From NCBI RefSeq assembly GCF_023094165.1, contig NZ_JALMDK010000009.1, positions 62,001 through 126,000 of the forward strand: a stretch of DNA of 64,000 nt. The letters run 5' to 3'. This document shows positions 26,784-35,263 of this stretch, one piece after another. The position numbers were made by a program, and so were the translations under genes. The notes beneath the pieces were generated by a model. The model was not told the origin of the DNA, did not search any database, and was given only the letters and a program-made list of their open reading frames with translations. Positions within the stretch are counted from its first letter, which is position 1; the number at the start of each line of letters is the position of its first letter. Source of the DNA: Crossiella sp. S99.2 (GTDB lineage: Bacteria > Actinomycetota > Actinomycetes > Mycobacteriales > Pseudonocardiaceae).

Positions 26784-26820
26784 GAAGCCCCCCGTGATGA
26801 CGGGCAACACGGGGGGCTTC
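26784..26820. terminator. GC-rich hairpin, likely terminator for the minus-strand operon
   Basis: GAAGCCCCCCGT (26784-26795) pairs perfectly with ACGGGGGGCTTC (26809-26820). It follows the end of the convergent minus-strand gene (stop at 26912) by about 90 bases, and with the other hairpins it insulates the two transcripts. Confidence 0.65.
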
Positions 26821-26911
26821 GGGGTCGTCCGGTGGGCTGGCGGGCCGCACCGGACGACTGGCAGGCCGACTCGGGTCCTGGGGGAAACCGTCGACGGCCG
26901 GGTCTGGGGGG

Positions 26912-27733
26912 CTAGATCGGGATGCTCTTGAACTCCGCCACCCGCGCGGTCAGCGCGATCTCGGTGGGTAGTCGTTCCATCGAGGAGGCGCCGAAGAATC
27001 CGGCCACCCCCTCGGTCCGGGCCAGCACGTACCCGGCGTCGGCGGGTTCGGCGATCGGGCCGCCGTGGCAGAGCACCAGGATGTCCGGGTTCACCGCCAC
27101 CGCCGCGTCCCGCATGGCCTGCACCCGTTCCACCGCCTCGTCCAGGGACACCGCGGTGGCCGCGCCGATCGAGCCCTTGGTGGTCAGGCCCATGTGCGGC
27201 ACCAGCACATCCGCGCCCGCCGCGGCCATCGCGGCGGCCTGGTCCGGGTCGAAGACGTACGGTGCGGTGAGCAGATCCCGTTGCGCGGCAAGGCGGATGA
27301 GGTCGACCTCCAGATCGAAGCCCATCCCGGTCTCCTCCAGGTTGGCCCGGAACACCCCGTCGATCAGGCCCACCGTGGGGAAGTTCTGCACGCCGGCGAA
27401 ACCGAGCGCGGCCAGCTGGTCCAGGAAGTGCGGCATGACCCGGAACGGATCCGTGCCACAGACCCCGGCCAGCACCGGGGTGTGCCGCACCACCGGTAAC
27501 ACCTCGCCCGCCATCTCCAGCACGATCGCGTTCGCGTCGCCGTAGGGCATCAGCCCGGCCAGCGAACCGCGGCCGTTCATCCGGTACCGGCCGGAGTTGT
27601 AGATGATCAGCAGGTCCGCGCCACCGGCCTCGGCGCACTTGGCGGAGAGGCCGTTGCCCGCGCCCGCGCCGATGATCGGCCTGCCCTGTTCCACTGTGGA
27701 CCGCAATCCGGCCAGGATTTCCTCGCGGCTCAT
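26912..27733 (-). CDS. Phosphoenolpyruvate hydrolase-like TIM-barrel protein
   Basis: This 273-residue TIM-barrel protein is of the kind annotated as PEP hydrolase or TIM-barrel signal transduction. Visible segments are GAGAGNGLSAKCAEAGGADL, IIYNSGRYRMNGRGSLAGL, GTDPFRVM, FPTVGLIDG, VPHMGLTTKGSIGA and CHGGPIAEPADA. Its ATG overlaps the stop of the UPF0261 gene (ATGA), so the two are coupled. In other organisms the two halves can be fused. The reaction is unproven. Confidence 0.8.
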   Translation of the reverse strand: MSREEILAGLRSTVEQGRPIIGAGAGNGLSAKCAEAGGADLLIIYNSGRYRMNGRGSLAGLMPYGDANAIVLEMAGEVLPVVRHTPVLAGVCGTDPFRVMPHFLDQLAALGFAGVQNFPTVGLIDGVFRANLEETGMGFDLEVDLIRLAAQRDLLTAPYVFDPDQAAAMAAAGADVLVPHMGLTTKGSIGAATAVSLDEAVERVQAMRDAAVAVNPDILVLCHGGPIAEPADAGYVLARTEGVAGFFGASSMERLPTEIALTARVAEFKSIPI

Positions 27734-29007
27734 CGCGCTGGCCCTCCCGCGAGTGCCGCGTTCCCGGTCCGGGCCCCCGCTGTGATCAACTCGTGCAACC
27801 GGTCGGCCATCGCGACGGCGAACTCCGGGTCGTTGATGTGCGCGTCGTGCTCGTGCAGTTCCACCGTGCTGCCCGCGAGCGAGGTGCGCAACACGCCGAA
27901 CAGGGCGGCGTCGGCCACCCGGTCGTCGAAGGGCCCGTCCGTGGCGTCGATCGCGGAGACCCCGCGCAGCGGCACGAACAACGCGGCGGGTCCGGTGGCC
28001 GCGCGCAGTTTGGCCGCGATCCGCCTGCCCAGTTCCCGGTTTTCCGCCGGGGTGGTGCGCATCAGGGTCACGGTCGCGTTGTGCACGTACAGGTTCCGCT
28101 CGGCGAAGCGTTCCGGCACGGTCTCCAGCGGACCGAAGTTGACCATGTCCAGCGCACCGAGGCTCACCACCTGTGGCAGCCCGGCCCGGCCCGCCGCGGC
28201 CAGTCGCTGCGGTCCGGCCGAGAGCACCCCGCCGACCAGGTCGTCGGCCAGTTCGGTGGTGGTCAGGTCCAGCACCCCGGCCAGCAGTCCGCTTCCGGCC
28301 AGGGCTTCCATCGACTTGCCGCCGGAGCCGGTGGCGTGGAAGACGAGCACCTCGTAGCCGAGTTCGGTCAGCCGGGCGCGGGCGGCGTCCACCGCGGGGG
28401 TGGTGACGCCGAACATGGTCGCGGCCACCACCGGCCGCGGTTCCGTCTCACGCGGGTCGGTGTTCTGCAGTGTGTGCTCGTAGCCCTGGGACATGCCGGC
28501 GATCCCGTTGGCCGCGTTGCGCAGGATCAGCTCGGAGACCGAGTTGAGCCCGGCGATGTCCACCACGCTGTACATCATGGCCAGGTCGAGGGCGTCCACG
28601 TACGGCGTGGTGTCCCCGGAGGCCATCGTGGAGACCAGCAGTTTCGGCACCCCGACCGGCAGCGCCCGCATCGCGGCGCTGGCCACCGCGGACCCGCCGG
28701 AGCCGCCAAGGCCGATGATGCCGTGCAGCATGCCCTGCTGGTGCAGACAGGTGACGATCGCGGCCGCGCCGGTGGCCATCGCGGCCAGCGCCGCGCCCCG
28801 GTCCCCGGCCGCGCGCAGCTCGCCCAGCTCCACCCCCGCCGCCGCGGCGACCTCCCGGGCGCTGATGTCCGCCCTGGTCAACGGATCGCCGAGCACTCCG
28901 GTGTCCACCAACAGCACCGCGCAGCCCGCCGCGGTGATCCGCTCGGCGAGCCAGGCGTACTCAACTCCCTTGGTGTCCAGGGTCCCGACCAGCACCACGG
29001 TCGCCAA
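27730..29007 (-). CDS. UPF0261 / Tm-1-like ATP-binding protein
   Basis: This 425-residue protein opens with VVLVGTLDTKGVEYAWLAER. It also has IIGLGGSGGSAVASAAMRAL and VFHATGSGGKSMEALAGSGL, hallmarks of the UPF0261/Tm-1-like family named after the plant antiviral protein Tm-1. The bacterial role is not established. It is coupled to the PEP-hydrolase-like gene and divergent from a MocR-type regulator, so the three probably form one metabolic unit. Confidence 0.85.
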   Translation of the reverse strand: MATVVLVGTLDTKGVEYAWLAERITAAGCAVLLVDTGVLGDPLTRADISAREVAAAAGVELGELRAAGDRGAALAAMATGAAAIVTCLHQQGMLHGIIGLGGSGGSAVASAAMRALPVGVPKLLVSTMASGDTTPYVDALDLAMMYSVVDIAGLNSVSELILRNAANGIAGMSQGYEHTLQNTDPRETEPRPVVAATMFGVTTPAVDAARARLTELGYEVLVFHATGSGGKSMEALAGSGLLAGVLDLTTTELADDLVGGVLSAGPQRLAAAGRAGLPQVVSLGALDMVNFGPLETVPERFAERNLYVHNATVTLMRTTPAENRELGRRIAAKLRAATGPAALFVPLRGVSAIDATDGPFDDRVADAALFGVLRTSLAGSTVELHEHDAHINDPEFAVAMADRLHELITAGARTGNAALAGGPAR

Positions 29008-29169
29008 GGCGAGCGGCTCCTTCCAGGGGCGGTCCAGCGTGAAGTAACGTCGAAAGAGGTGTGCGCGACAACGGAAATGATCATTCCGATACGTTGCGGC
29101 CCATCAGATCAGAGACTGCTCCGGTCCGATCGGGCCTGAGCAGGCCAATTCCGCGGAGGTGGACTGCGG

Positions 29170-30654
29170 GTGTCCGCTCGACTGGGCAAATCCGCGATCA
29201 GCGTCACCCGTCTGGCTGGACTACTCCAGGGATGGACCGAGGAAACCGGGTCCCTGCACCGGCGGCTGGCCCTCGCGATCCGGCAGCTCGTGGAAAGCGG
29301 CGAACTGCCCGAGGGCACCCGGCTGCCCGCCGAACGGGCGATGGCGGTATCCCTGGCGGTGAGCCGGTCCACCGTGGTGGCCGCCTACGACGATCTGCGC
29401 AGCGAGGGCTGGCTGGCCAGCCGCCGGGGCAGTGGTACCTGGGCAAGGCGGCCCGGTATCGACTATCCGGCGCCGGAGTCCAGGGCGGGCGCGCTCGGCC
29501 TCGGCCGCAGTGGCGCGGTCCCGGCTCCGCTCACCGGCGCGCACCTGCCCAACCCGCCGGACACCGTGGACCTGTCCACCGGCGCGCTGCCTGGCCTGCC
29601 GATGGTGGCCGAGATCGCCGCCACCCTGGGCGCGGCCGACTACGCCGGCCTGCTGGACCATCACGGCTACTTCGTCGGCGGCCTGCCCGAGCTGCGGGTG
29701 GCGCTGGCCGGTCAGCTGGCCGGGCGCGGGGTGCCGGCGGTGGCCGAGGACGTCATCGTCACCAGCGGCTCGCAACAAGCCGTGGACATGCTCGCCCAGG
29801 GGTTGTTGCAACCGGGTGATGAAATCGTGCTGGAGGAGCCCACCTACCGCGGCGCGCTGGAGGCGTTCCGGGCCAGGGGAGCCAAGGTGCTCTCGGTGCC
29901 GGTGCGCACCGGGCGGCGCGGTCCTGGCGGGGTGGACATCGAGGTGCTGGAGCGGCTGCTGGAGTCCCGCCGCCCGAAGCTGCTCTATCTGCTGCCCACC
30001 GCGCACAACCCGACCGGCGCCACTCTCGGCCTGGCCGACCGGCTGCGGGTGGTGCGCGCGGCCGCGGCCACCGGGGTGGCGGTGGTGGACGATGGGTCCA
30101 CTGTGGACACCTCGCTGAGCTGGCCGCCGCCCGCGCCACTGGCCGCGGTGGCCGCCGAGCACGGCGTGCCGGCCACCGTGTTCTCCGTGGGCTCACTGTC
30201 CAAACTGTTCTGGGGCGGACTGCGGGTCGGCTGGGTGCACGGGCCCTCGGAGCTGATCACGCGGCTGAGCCGGGTGAAGAACGCCGCCGATCTGGGCAGT
30301 TCGGTGCCCAGCCAGCTGCTCGGGCTGAAGTTGTTGCCGCACAGCGATCACGCCCGGCGGCTGCGGATGGGACAGCTCTCCGCCGGACTGGCCGCGGCCG
30401 AACAAGCCGCGCGGGAACACCTGCCCGGCTGGGAGTTCGCCCGGCCGCTGGGCGGGGCGGCGCTGTGGCTGCGCGCGCCCGGCCGGGACTCGGTCGCGCT
30501 GGCCGCGCGGGCGCGCAAGCACGGGGTGCTGGTGGTGCCGGGGCCCGCCTACTCCGCGGCCGAGGGCCTGCGCGAGTGGCTGCGGGTCGGCTACTCGGTG
30601 TCGCCGGAGCGGGTCAGGGAAGGAATCCGCAGGCTGGCCACCGCTGCTGAGTGA
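29170..30654 (+). CDS. MocR-type GntR/aminotransferase-like regulator
   Basis: This 494-residue regulator has an N-terminal GntR winged helix (LPEGTRLPAERAMAVSLAVS, then RSTVVAAYDDLRSEGWL). A fold-type I aminotransferase-like domain follows with YLLPTAHNPTGATLG and the PLP lysine in VGSLSKLFWGGLRVGW. It should bind PLP or an amino compound. It is divergent from the UPF0261 operon across about 160 bases, so it likely controls it. The start is GTG 29170. It could be a PdxR, but no pdxST genes are nearby. Confidence 0.88.
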   Translation: MSARLGKSAISVTRLAGLLQGWTEETGSLHRRLALAIRQLVESGELPEGTRLPAERAMAVSLAVSRSTVVAAYDDLRSEGWLASRRGSGTWARRPGIDYPAPESRAGALGLGRSGAVPAPLTGAHLPNPPDTVDLSTGALPGLPMVAEIAATLGAADYAGLLDHHGYFVGGLPELRVALAGQLAGRGVPAVAEDVIVTSGSQQAVDMLAQGLLQPGDEIVLEEPTYRGALEAFRARGAKVLSVPVRTGRRGPGGVDIEVLERLLESRRPKLLYLLPTAHNPTGATLGLADRLRVVRAAAATGVAVVDDGSTVDTSLSWPPPAPLAAVAAEHGVPATVFSVGSLSKLFWGGLRVGWVHGPSELITRLSRVKNAADLGSSVPSQLLGLKLLPHSDHARRLRMGQLSAGLAAAEQAAREHLPGWEFARPLGGAALWLRAPGRDSVALAARARKHGVLVVPGPAYSAAEGLREWLRVGYSVSPERVREGIRRLATAAE

Positions 30655-30731
30655 CCAGGCGCGTCCCGCGATCTGGGAGCACCCGTCCGTGTGCTGGATA
30701 TTCGGTGCGGGTCTGTGGCAGCATCTTTGGC

Positions 30732-30776
30732 GTGACCTCACGTTTCGTGATCATTATTGACGAGCGCGCCGGGTAG
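30732..30776 (+). CDS. cimA leader peptide (attenuator), 14 residues
   Basis: GTG at 30732 opens MTSRFVIIIDERAG. It has four successive regulatory codons, Val-Ile-Ile-Ile (GTG ATC ATT ATT), and stops at TAG 30774-30776. The end lies inside the first hairpin of the attenuator. The codon run fits control of citramalate synthase by isoleucyl-tRNA, since CimA commits carbon to isoleucine. Confidence 0.82.
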   Translation: MTSRFVIIIDERAG

Positions 30777-30830
30777 TGCCTCTCCAGCACCCGGCGCGCA
30801 GACCTCTCGCATTCGCGGGGGGTCTTTTTG
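30764..30830 (+). promoter_or_regulatory. cimA attenuator: hairpin pair and intrinsic terminator
   Basis: GCGCGCCGGGT (30764-30774) pairs perfectly with ACCCGGCGCGC (30789-30799). Immediately after, AGACCTCTCGC (30800-30810) pairs with GCGGGGGGTCT (30815-30825), with two G.U pairs and loop ATTC, followed by TTTTG. The first hairpin overlaps the leader stop. The layout is the same as at ilvB: leader hairpin directly abutting a T-tailed terminator, 55 bases before the CDS. Confidence 0.85.
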
Positions 30831-30884
30831 TTTGGCCTTCCGACTGTCGAAACCCGTAGTGCCTCCCGCCACATGGAGCCTCCC

Positions 30885-32522
30885 GTGACCCGCACCAGCC
30901 CGGCCGACACCCCGCTCGGCGACAGCTTCCACGTCTACGACACGACGCTGCGGGACGGCGCGCAGCGCGAGGGCATCACCTACTCGGCCACCGACAAGCT
31001 CGCGGTGGCCCGGTTGCTGGACTCGGTCGGGGTGGGCTTCATCGAGGGTGGCTGGCCGGGCGCGCTGCCCAAGGACACCGAGTTCTTCGCCAGGGCGGCG
31101 GCCGGTGAGCTGCAACTGCGGCACGCTGCGCTGGTCGCCTTCGGCGCTACCCGGCGGCCGGGCGCCAGGGCGGAGACCGATCCGCAAGTGCGCGCGCTGC
31201 TGGACTCGCAGGCGCCGGTGATCACGCTGGTGGCCAAGTCCGATCGCAGGCACATCGAACGCGCGCTGCGCACCAGCGTCGAGGAGGCGGCCGCGATGGT
31301 CGCCGACACGGTGTCCTTCCTCACCGGGCAGGGCCGCCGGGTGTTCCTGGACGCCGAGCACTTCTTCGACGGCTACGCCCATGACCCGGACTGCGCGCTG
31401 CGCGTGCTCGGCGCCGGGGTCGAGGCTGGTGCGGACGTCGTGGTGTTGTGCGACACCAACGGCGGCCAGCTCCCGCTGGGCATCGCCAAGACCGTCACCG
31501 AGGTGGTGGAGCGGACCGGGTTCCGGGTCGGCATCCACTGCCAGGACGACACCGCCTGCGCCGTGGGCAACAGCGTGGCCGCCGTGCAGGCCGGCGCCAC
31601 CCACGTGCAGTGCACCGCGAACGGCTACGGCGAACGGGCCGGCAACGCCGACCTGTTCGCCGTGGTGGCAAACCTGGTGACCAAGCTGGACATGCCGGTG
31701 CTACCCACCGCTGCGCTGTCCGAGCTGACTCGCGTTTCCCATGCCCTGGCCGAGATCGCCAACATCGCACCCGACGCCCACCAGGCGTATGTCGGGACAG
31801 CAGCATTCGCTCACAAGGCGGGTCTGCACGCGAGCGCGATCAAGGTGGACCCGGATCTGTACAACCACATCGATCCGGCCACCGTCGGCAACGGCATGCG
31901 AGTCCTGGTCACCGAGATGGCCGGCCGGGCCAGTATCGAGCTCAAGGGAAAAGAGCTTGGACTGGACCTGGCCGGCCAGGGGGAAGCGGTCACCCGCACC
32001 GTGCGCAAGGTCAAGGAACTGGAGGCCCGCGGCTGGTCCTTCGAGGCCGCCGACGCCTCGCTGGAACTGCTGCTGCGCGGCGAGATGTCCACTCCGGACG
32101 GTCCACAGGAGACGGTCTCGCCGCCGTTCGTCCTTGACTCCTACCGGGTTGTGCTGGACCACCGCCCGGACGGCGTGGTGATCTCCGAGGCCACGGTCAA
32201 GGTTCACGTCGGCGGCGAACGGGTGATCGCCACCGCCGAGGGCAACGGCCCGGTGCACGCCCTGGACGCCGCGCTGCGCAAGGCCCTGCTGCCGCACCTG
32301 CCCTGGCTGGCCTCGGTGCAACTCATCGACTACAAGGTGCGCATCCTCACCGAACAGCACGGCACCGACGCGGTGACCAGGGTGCTGGTGGCCTCCTCCG
32401 ACGGCGCGGCCGAGTGGACCACGGTCGGCGTGCACGGCAACATCGTGGAGGCGAGCTGGCTGGCGCTCTGCGATGCGCTGGCACACAAGGCGATGCGCGT
32501 GGAGACGCTCGCCACACACTGA
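30885..32522 (+). CDS. cimA: Citramalate synthase
   Basis: This DRE-TIM metallolyase of about 545 residues condenses acetyl-CoA with pyruvate to citramalate, the first step of the threonine-independent isoleucine pathway. It shows VYDTTLRDGAQREG, the Mg/His region HCQDDTACAVGNSVAAVQAG, CTANGYGERAGN, and a C-terminal LeuA-type regulatory domain. GTG 30885 is preferred since GGAG lies six bases upstream, with ATG 30873 as an alternative. CimA rather than LeuA is chosen from the TTLRDGAQREG form and the length. A terminator follows. Confidence 0.92.
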   Translation: MTRTSPADTPLGDSFHVYDTTLRDGAQREGITYSATDKLAVARLLDSVGVGFIEGGWPGALPKDTEFFARAAAGELQLRHAALVAFGATRRPGARAETDPQVRALLDSQAPVITLVAKSDRRHIERALRTSVEEAAAMVADTVSFLTGQGRRVFLDAEHFFDGYAHDPDCALRVLGAGVEAGADVVVLCDTNGGQLPLGIAKTVTEVVERTGFRVGIHCQDDTACAVGNSVAAVQAGATHVQCTANGYGERAGNADLFAVVANLVTKLDMPVLPTAALSELTRVSHALAEIANIAPDAHQAYVGTAAFAHKAGLHASAIKVDPDLYNHIDPATVGNGMRVLVTEMAGRASIELKGKELGLDLAGQGEAVTRTVRKVKELEARGWSFEAADASLELLLRGEMSTPDGPQETVSPPFVLDSYRVVLDHRPDGVVISEATVKVHVGGERVIATAEGNGPVHALDAALRKALLPHLPWLASVQLIDYKVRILTEQHGTDAVTRVLVASSDGAAEWTTVGVHGNIVEASWLALCDALAHKAMRVETLATH

Positions 32523-32544
32523 TGGCCTAGTGTTCTGCCTCAAA

Positions 32545-32584
32545 GGGAGAAGTCGAATCCCGTTGCGGGACAACGACTTCTCCC
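32545..32584 (+). terminator. cimA terminator hairpin
   Basis: GGGAGAAGTCG (32545-32555) pairs perfectly with CGACTTCTCCC (32574-32584) around an 18-base loop. It lies 22 bases after the cimA stop. Confidence 0.75.
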
Positions 32585-32643
32585 GCTGCTTAGCATTCGG
32601 CGGCGGCCCAGCAGGGCTGTCGCCGAGCTAGGGGAGAGCAAGA

Positions 32644-33426
32644 ATGCGGATCGCACGAATCGTGCCGGTGCTGGCGTTGCTGGCGGGGGTGGTGCTCACC
32701 GGTGGCACCGCGCAGGCGGCGCCCGCGGCACCGGAACGACTGGCCAGTCCGGTCGCGCCCGCCGGCACCACGGCTGGACCCGGCGCCAAGGATGCCTGGT
32801 ACTCCAAGACCAACGGCAAGCTGACCTTCGACCTGTCGGACGGGAGCACGGGCGCGTGTTCAGCGGGCTCGATCAACAGCCCGAGCGGCCGGGTCGTGGT
32901 GACCGCGGGGCACTGCGTGAGCCGGATCGGGCCTCAGCCCTCGAACTTCGTCTACCACCCCGGCTATGAGCGCGGCGACAAGCTGCCCACCTTCACCCCG
33001 TCCTACATCGTGCCCGCGCCGCAGTGGGTGGACAAGCGCGACCGCAAGTTTGACTACGCGTTCCTGGTGATGAACGACCTGCCCGACGGCAGGCGGGTGG
33101 TCGATGTGGCTGGCGGGCACGGGCTGATCATCAACACCGTCTACCGCGAGCACGTGCACGTCTCCGGGTACCCGTACCGGATGGAGAACGGCGAGGTCCA
33201 GTGGTACTGCTGGGGCATCGCGGCCAAGGACGACTTCAGCAACCGGCACAAGATGACCTGTGACGGCAACGACGGCGCCAGCGGCGGGCCCTGGCTGCGC
33301 AACTACCAGCCCACCGGGCTCGGTGACGTGATCAGCGTGACCAGCACCAATGTGGACAAGGTCAACCGGGCGCCGTATTTCGGCCCGGAGGCACGTGATC
33401 TCTACAACTCGGTGAAGGATCTCTGA
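32644..33426 (+). CDS. Secreted trypsin-like serine protease
   Basis: This 260-residue exported protein has a Sec signal peptide (cleavage near TAQA-AP, residue 26) and a short propeptide. The chymotrypsin-fold triad is His90 (VVTAGHC), Asp137 (KFDYAFLV) and Ser213 (GNDGASGGPWL). It resembles V8/glutamyl endopeptidase-like proteases of actinomycetes. A Cys pair around CSAGS and HC may form the usual disulfide. The start ATG follows GGGGAGAGCAAGA. It is monocistronic. Confidence 0.9.
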   Translation: MRIARIVPVLALLAGVVLTGGTAQAAPAAPERLASPVAPAGTTAGPGAKDAWYSKTNGKLTFDLSDGSTGACSAGSINSPSGRVVVTAGHCVSRIGPQPSNFVYHPGYERGDKLPTFTPSYIVPAPQWVDKRDRKFDYAFLVMNDLPDGRRVVDVAGGHGLIINTVYREHVHVSGYPYRMENGEVQWYCWGIAAKDDFSNRHKMTCDGNDGASGGPWLRNYQPTGLGDVISVTSTNVDKVNRAPYFGPEARDLYNSVKDL

Positions 33427-33505
33427 GCCGGGTTCGCCGCGGGAGTCCACAGAGGATTCCCGCGGCGACTCGCTTTCCGGGCCCCGGGTGGTCGACACTG
33501 TCCGG

Positions 33506-34210
33506 ATGACGGAGGGCGCGCGCATCCTGGTCGTCGACGACGAGCACTACCTGGCCGACCTGGCCGTCAACGCGTTGCGCCGGGCCGGGTTCCAGGCCGA
33601 GGTGGCCGGGACCGGCGGGGCGGCGCTGGCCATGGGACTGAGCCGGCGGCCTGATCTGCTCGTGCTCGACCTGCGGCTGGCCAAGGGGCCGGGTGGTTCC
33701 CTGGCCGATCAACTGTGCCGGTTCGGCTGCTCGATCCCGGTGCTGTTCCTGCTCGGCCGGGACGCCACCCAGCAGGACAAGATCACCGGGCTGTCCGTGC
33801 CCGGCGCGGACTACCTGGGCAAACCGTTCAGCCTGGGTGAGCTGGTGGCCCGCTGCCGGGCGGCGCTGCGGCGCAGCACCGGGGCCGGCTCGCCGCTGCT
33901 GAGCTGCGCCGGGCTGCACCTGGACGAGGACGCGCACCTGGTGCACCGGGACGAGACCAGGGTGGACCTGAGTCCGACCGAGTTCCGACTGCTGCGGCAC
34001 CTGCTGACGCACCAGAACCGGGTGCTGACCAAGCAGCACATCCTGGACCACGTGTGGGAGTACGACTACGCGGGCGAGGACTCGGTGGTGCCGACCTACA
34101 TCAGCTACCTCCGCCGCAAGGTCGACGCCCGGCGCGAGCCGATGATCCACACCATCCCGCGCACCGGCTACGTGCTACGTCCCCCGACGCGCCCGGCGCC
34201 GCCGTCGTAG
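33506..34210 (+). CDS. OmpR-family response regulator (orphan)
   Basis: This 234-residue protein has a receiver domain with Asp11/Asp12, phospho-acceptor Asp55 and Lys106 (GKPFS). The usual Ser/Thr at about position 84 is Gly in LFLLGRDA. The winged helix has the OmpR pattern (LSPTEFRLLRHLLTHQNRVL, then YISYLRRKVD). No histidine kinase gene is adjacent. The atypical switch residue suggests non-standard phosphorylation or constitutive activity. ATG 33506 is chosen, with GTG 33488 possible. Confidence 0.85.
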   Translation: MTEGARILVVDDEHYLADLAVNALRRAGFQAEVAGTGGAALAMGLSRRPDLLVLDLRLAKGPGGSLADQLCRFGCSIPVLFLLGRDATQQDKITGLSVPGADYLGKPFSLGELVARCRAALRRSTGAGSPLLSCAGLHLDEDAHLVHRDETRVDLSPTEFRLLRHLLTHQNRVLTKQHILDHVWEYDYAGEDSVVPTYISYLRRKVDARREPMIHTIPRTGYVLRPPTRPAPPS

Positions 34211-34219
34211 GGTGATCCG

Positions 34220-35002
34220 GTGCGTATCGCTCGTGTAGCCCACCCCGAGGGCATGGCCTTCGCCGCGATCGAGGGCGACCTCGACGGCCCGGCCGATCAG
34301 CTGACCGTGGCCGAGATCGCCGAACACCCCTTCGGCCAGGTCCAGTTCACCGGCAGGCGCTGGCCGCTGGCCGATGTCCGCCTGCTGGCGCCGATGCTGC
34401 CCAGCAAGGTCGTCTGCGTCGGCCGCAACTACGCCGACCACGCCAAGGAGATGGGTGGCGAGGCCCCGGCCAGCCCGATCATCTTCCTCAAGCCGTCCAC
34501 CACGGTGATCGGCCCGAACGTGGCGATCAAGCTCCCGGCCAGTTCCGAGCGGGTGGACTTCGAGGGCGAGCTGGCCGTGGTCATCGGCCGCCCGTGCAAG
34601 GACGTCCCCGCGGCCAAGGCCAGGGAGGTCATCCTGGGCTACACCATCGCCAACGACGTCACCGCCCGCGACCAGCAGCAGGCCGACGGCGGCTTCGGCC
34701 GGGCCAAGACCTACGACACCTTCTGCCCGCTGGGCCCGTGGGTGGAGACCGTGCTGGACGCGGCGGACGTGGAGATCAAGACCGAACTCGACGGCGAGGT
34801 CAAGCAGGACGGCCACACCGCGCAGATGGTGCACGACGTCCCGGCGCTGATCGAGTTCATCTCGCACATCATGACCCTGCTGCCCGGCGATGTGATCCTC
34901 ACCGGCACCCCGGCCGGCGTGGGCCCGATGCGCCCCGGCCAGACCGTCGCGGTCTCCATCGAGGGCCTCGGCACCCTCACCAACCCGGTCGCCGCCAGGT
35001 AA
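34220..35002 (+). CDS. Fumarylacetoacetate hydrolase family protein
   Basis: This 260-residue FAH-fold protein has CVGRNYADHAKEMG, VDFEGELAVVIGRP, DVTARDQQQADGGFGRAK and ILTGTPAGVGPM, with the acidic metal ligands expected. Such enzymes hydrolyse acylpyruvates or decarboxylate oxaloacetate, and the substrate is uncertain. It is the last host gene before the prophage. The gene that normally follows it in this chromosome is not in the window. Confidence 0.9.
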   Translation: MRIARVAHPEGMAFAAIEGDLDGPADQLTVAEIAEHPFGQVQFTGRRWPLADVRLLAPMLPSKVVCVGRNYADHAKEMGGEAPASPIIFLKPSTTVIGPNVAIKLPASSERVDFEGELAVVIGRPCKDVPAAKAREVILGYTIANDVTARDQQQADGGFGRAKTYDTFCPLGPWVETVLDAADVEIKTELDGEVKQDGHTAQMVHDVPALIEFISHIMTLLPGDVILTGTPAGVGPMRPGQTVAVSIEGLGTLTNPVAAR

Positions 35003-35007
35003 CCGCC

Positions 35008-35040
35008 CACAACGGCCAAACCGGCGTACGACAACGGCCA
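35008..35040. repeat. Truncated host repeat at the prophage left end (probable attL side)
   Basis: Two forward units of the host array (CACAACGGCCA, then GGCGTACGACAACGGCCA) follow the FAH stop. The second unit is cut off after GGCCA at 35040, where host units elsewhere continue with ACAC and then inverted copies. From 35041 the sequence no longer matches the host array. The inverted half is absent, as expected if a phage inserted here. Confidence 0.6.
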
Positions 35041-35210
35041 TTATCAGCGTGGGATGTCCGCGAGCTGCGGGAATCTAGTACTCGACCATGCCAGCGCCCG
35101 GCGTGTCGTGTCAACTAGTGACGAACGTCGCCGAATCGCGCCAGGCACGGACAGGTTGCGGAGGGTGTTTCCCCCCGTTTGCCCCCCGGCGCACGCCGCC
35201 CGCACAACGC

Positions 35211-35250
35211 AGAGCGGCCCCACTCCGTGATCTCGGAGTGGGGCCGCTCT
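35211..35250 (-). terminator. Prophage left-end terminator, 17-bp stem
   Basis: Bases 35211-35227 (AGAGCGGCCCCACTCCG) pair perfectly with 35234-35250 around TGATCT. It follows the last minus-strand prophage gene (stop at 35264) by 13 bases. It would keep prophage accessory transcription from entering host DNA. Confidence 0.85.
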
Positions 35251-35263
35251 GGCTACGCCGGGG

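Noticed and set aside
35041..35263. tRNA fragment as attL
   Set aside because: No cloverleaf or CCA end seen. The interrupted host repeat gives a better boundary.
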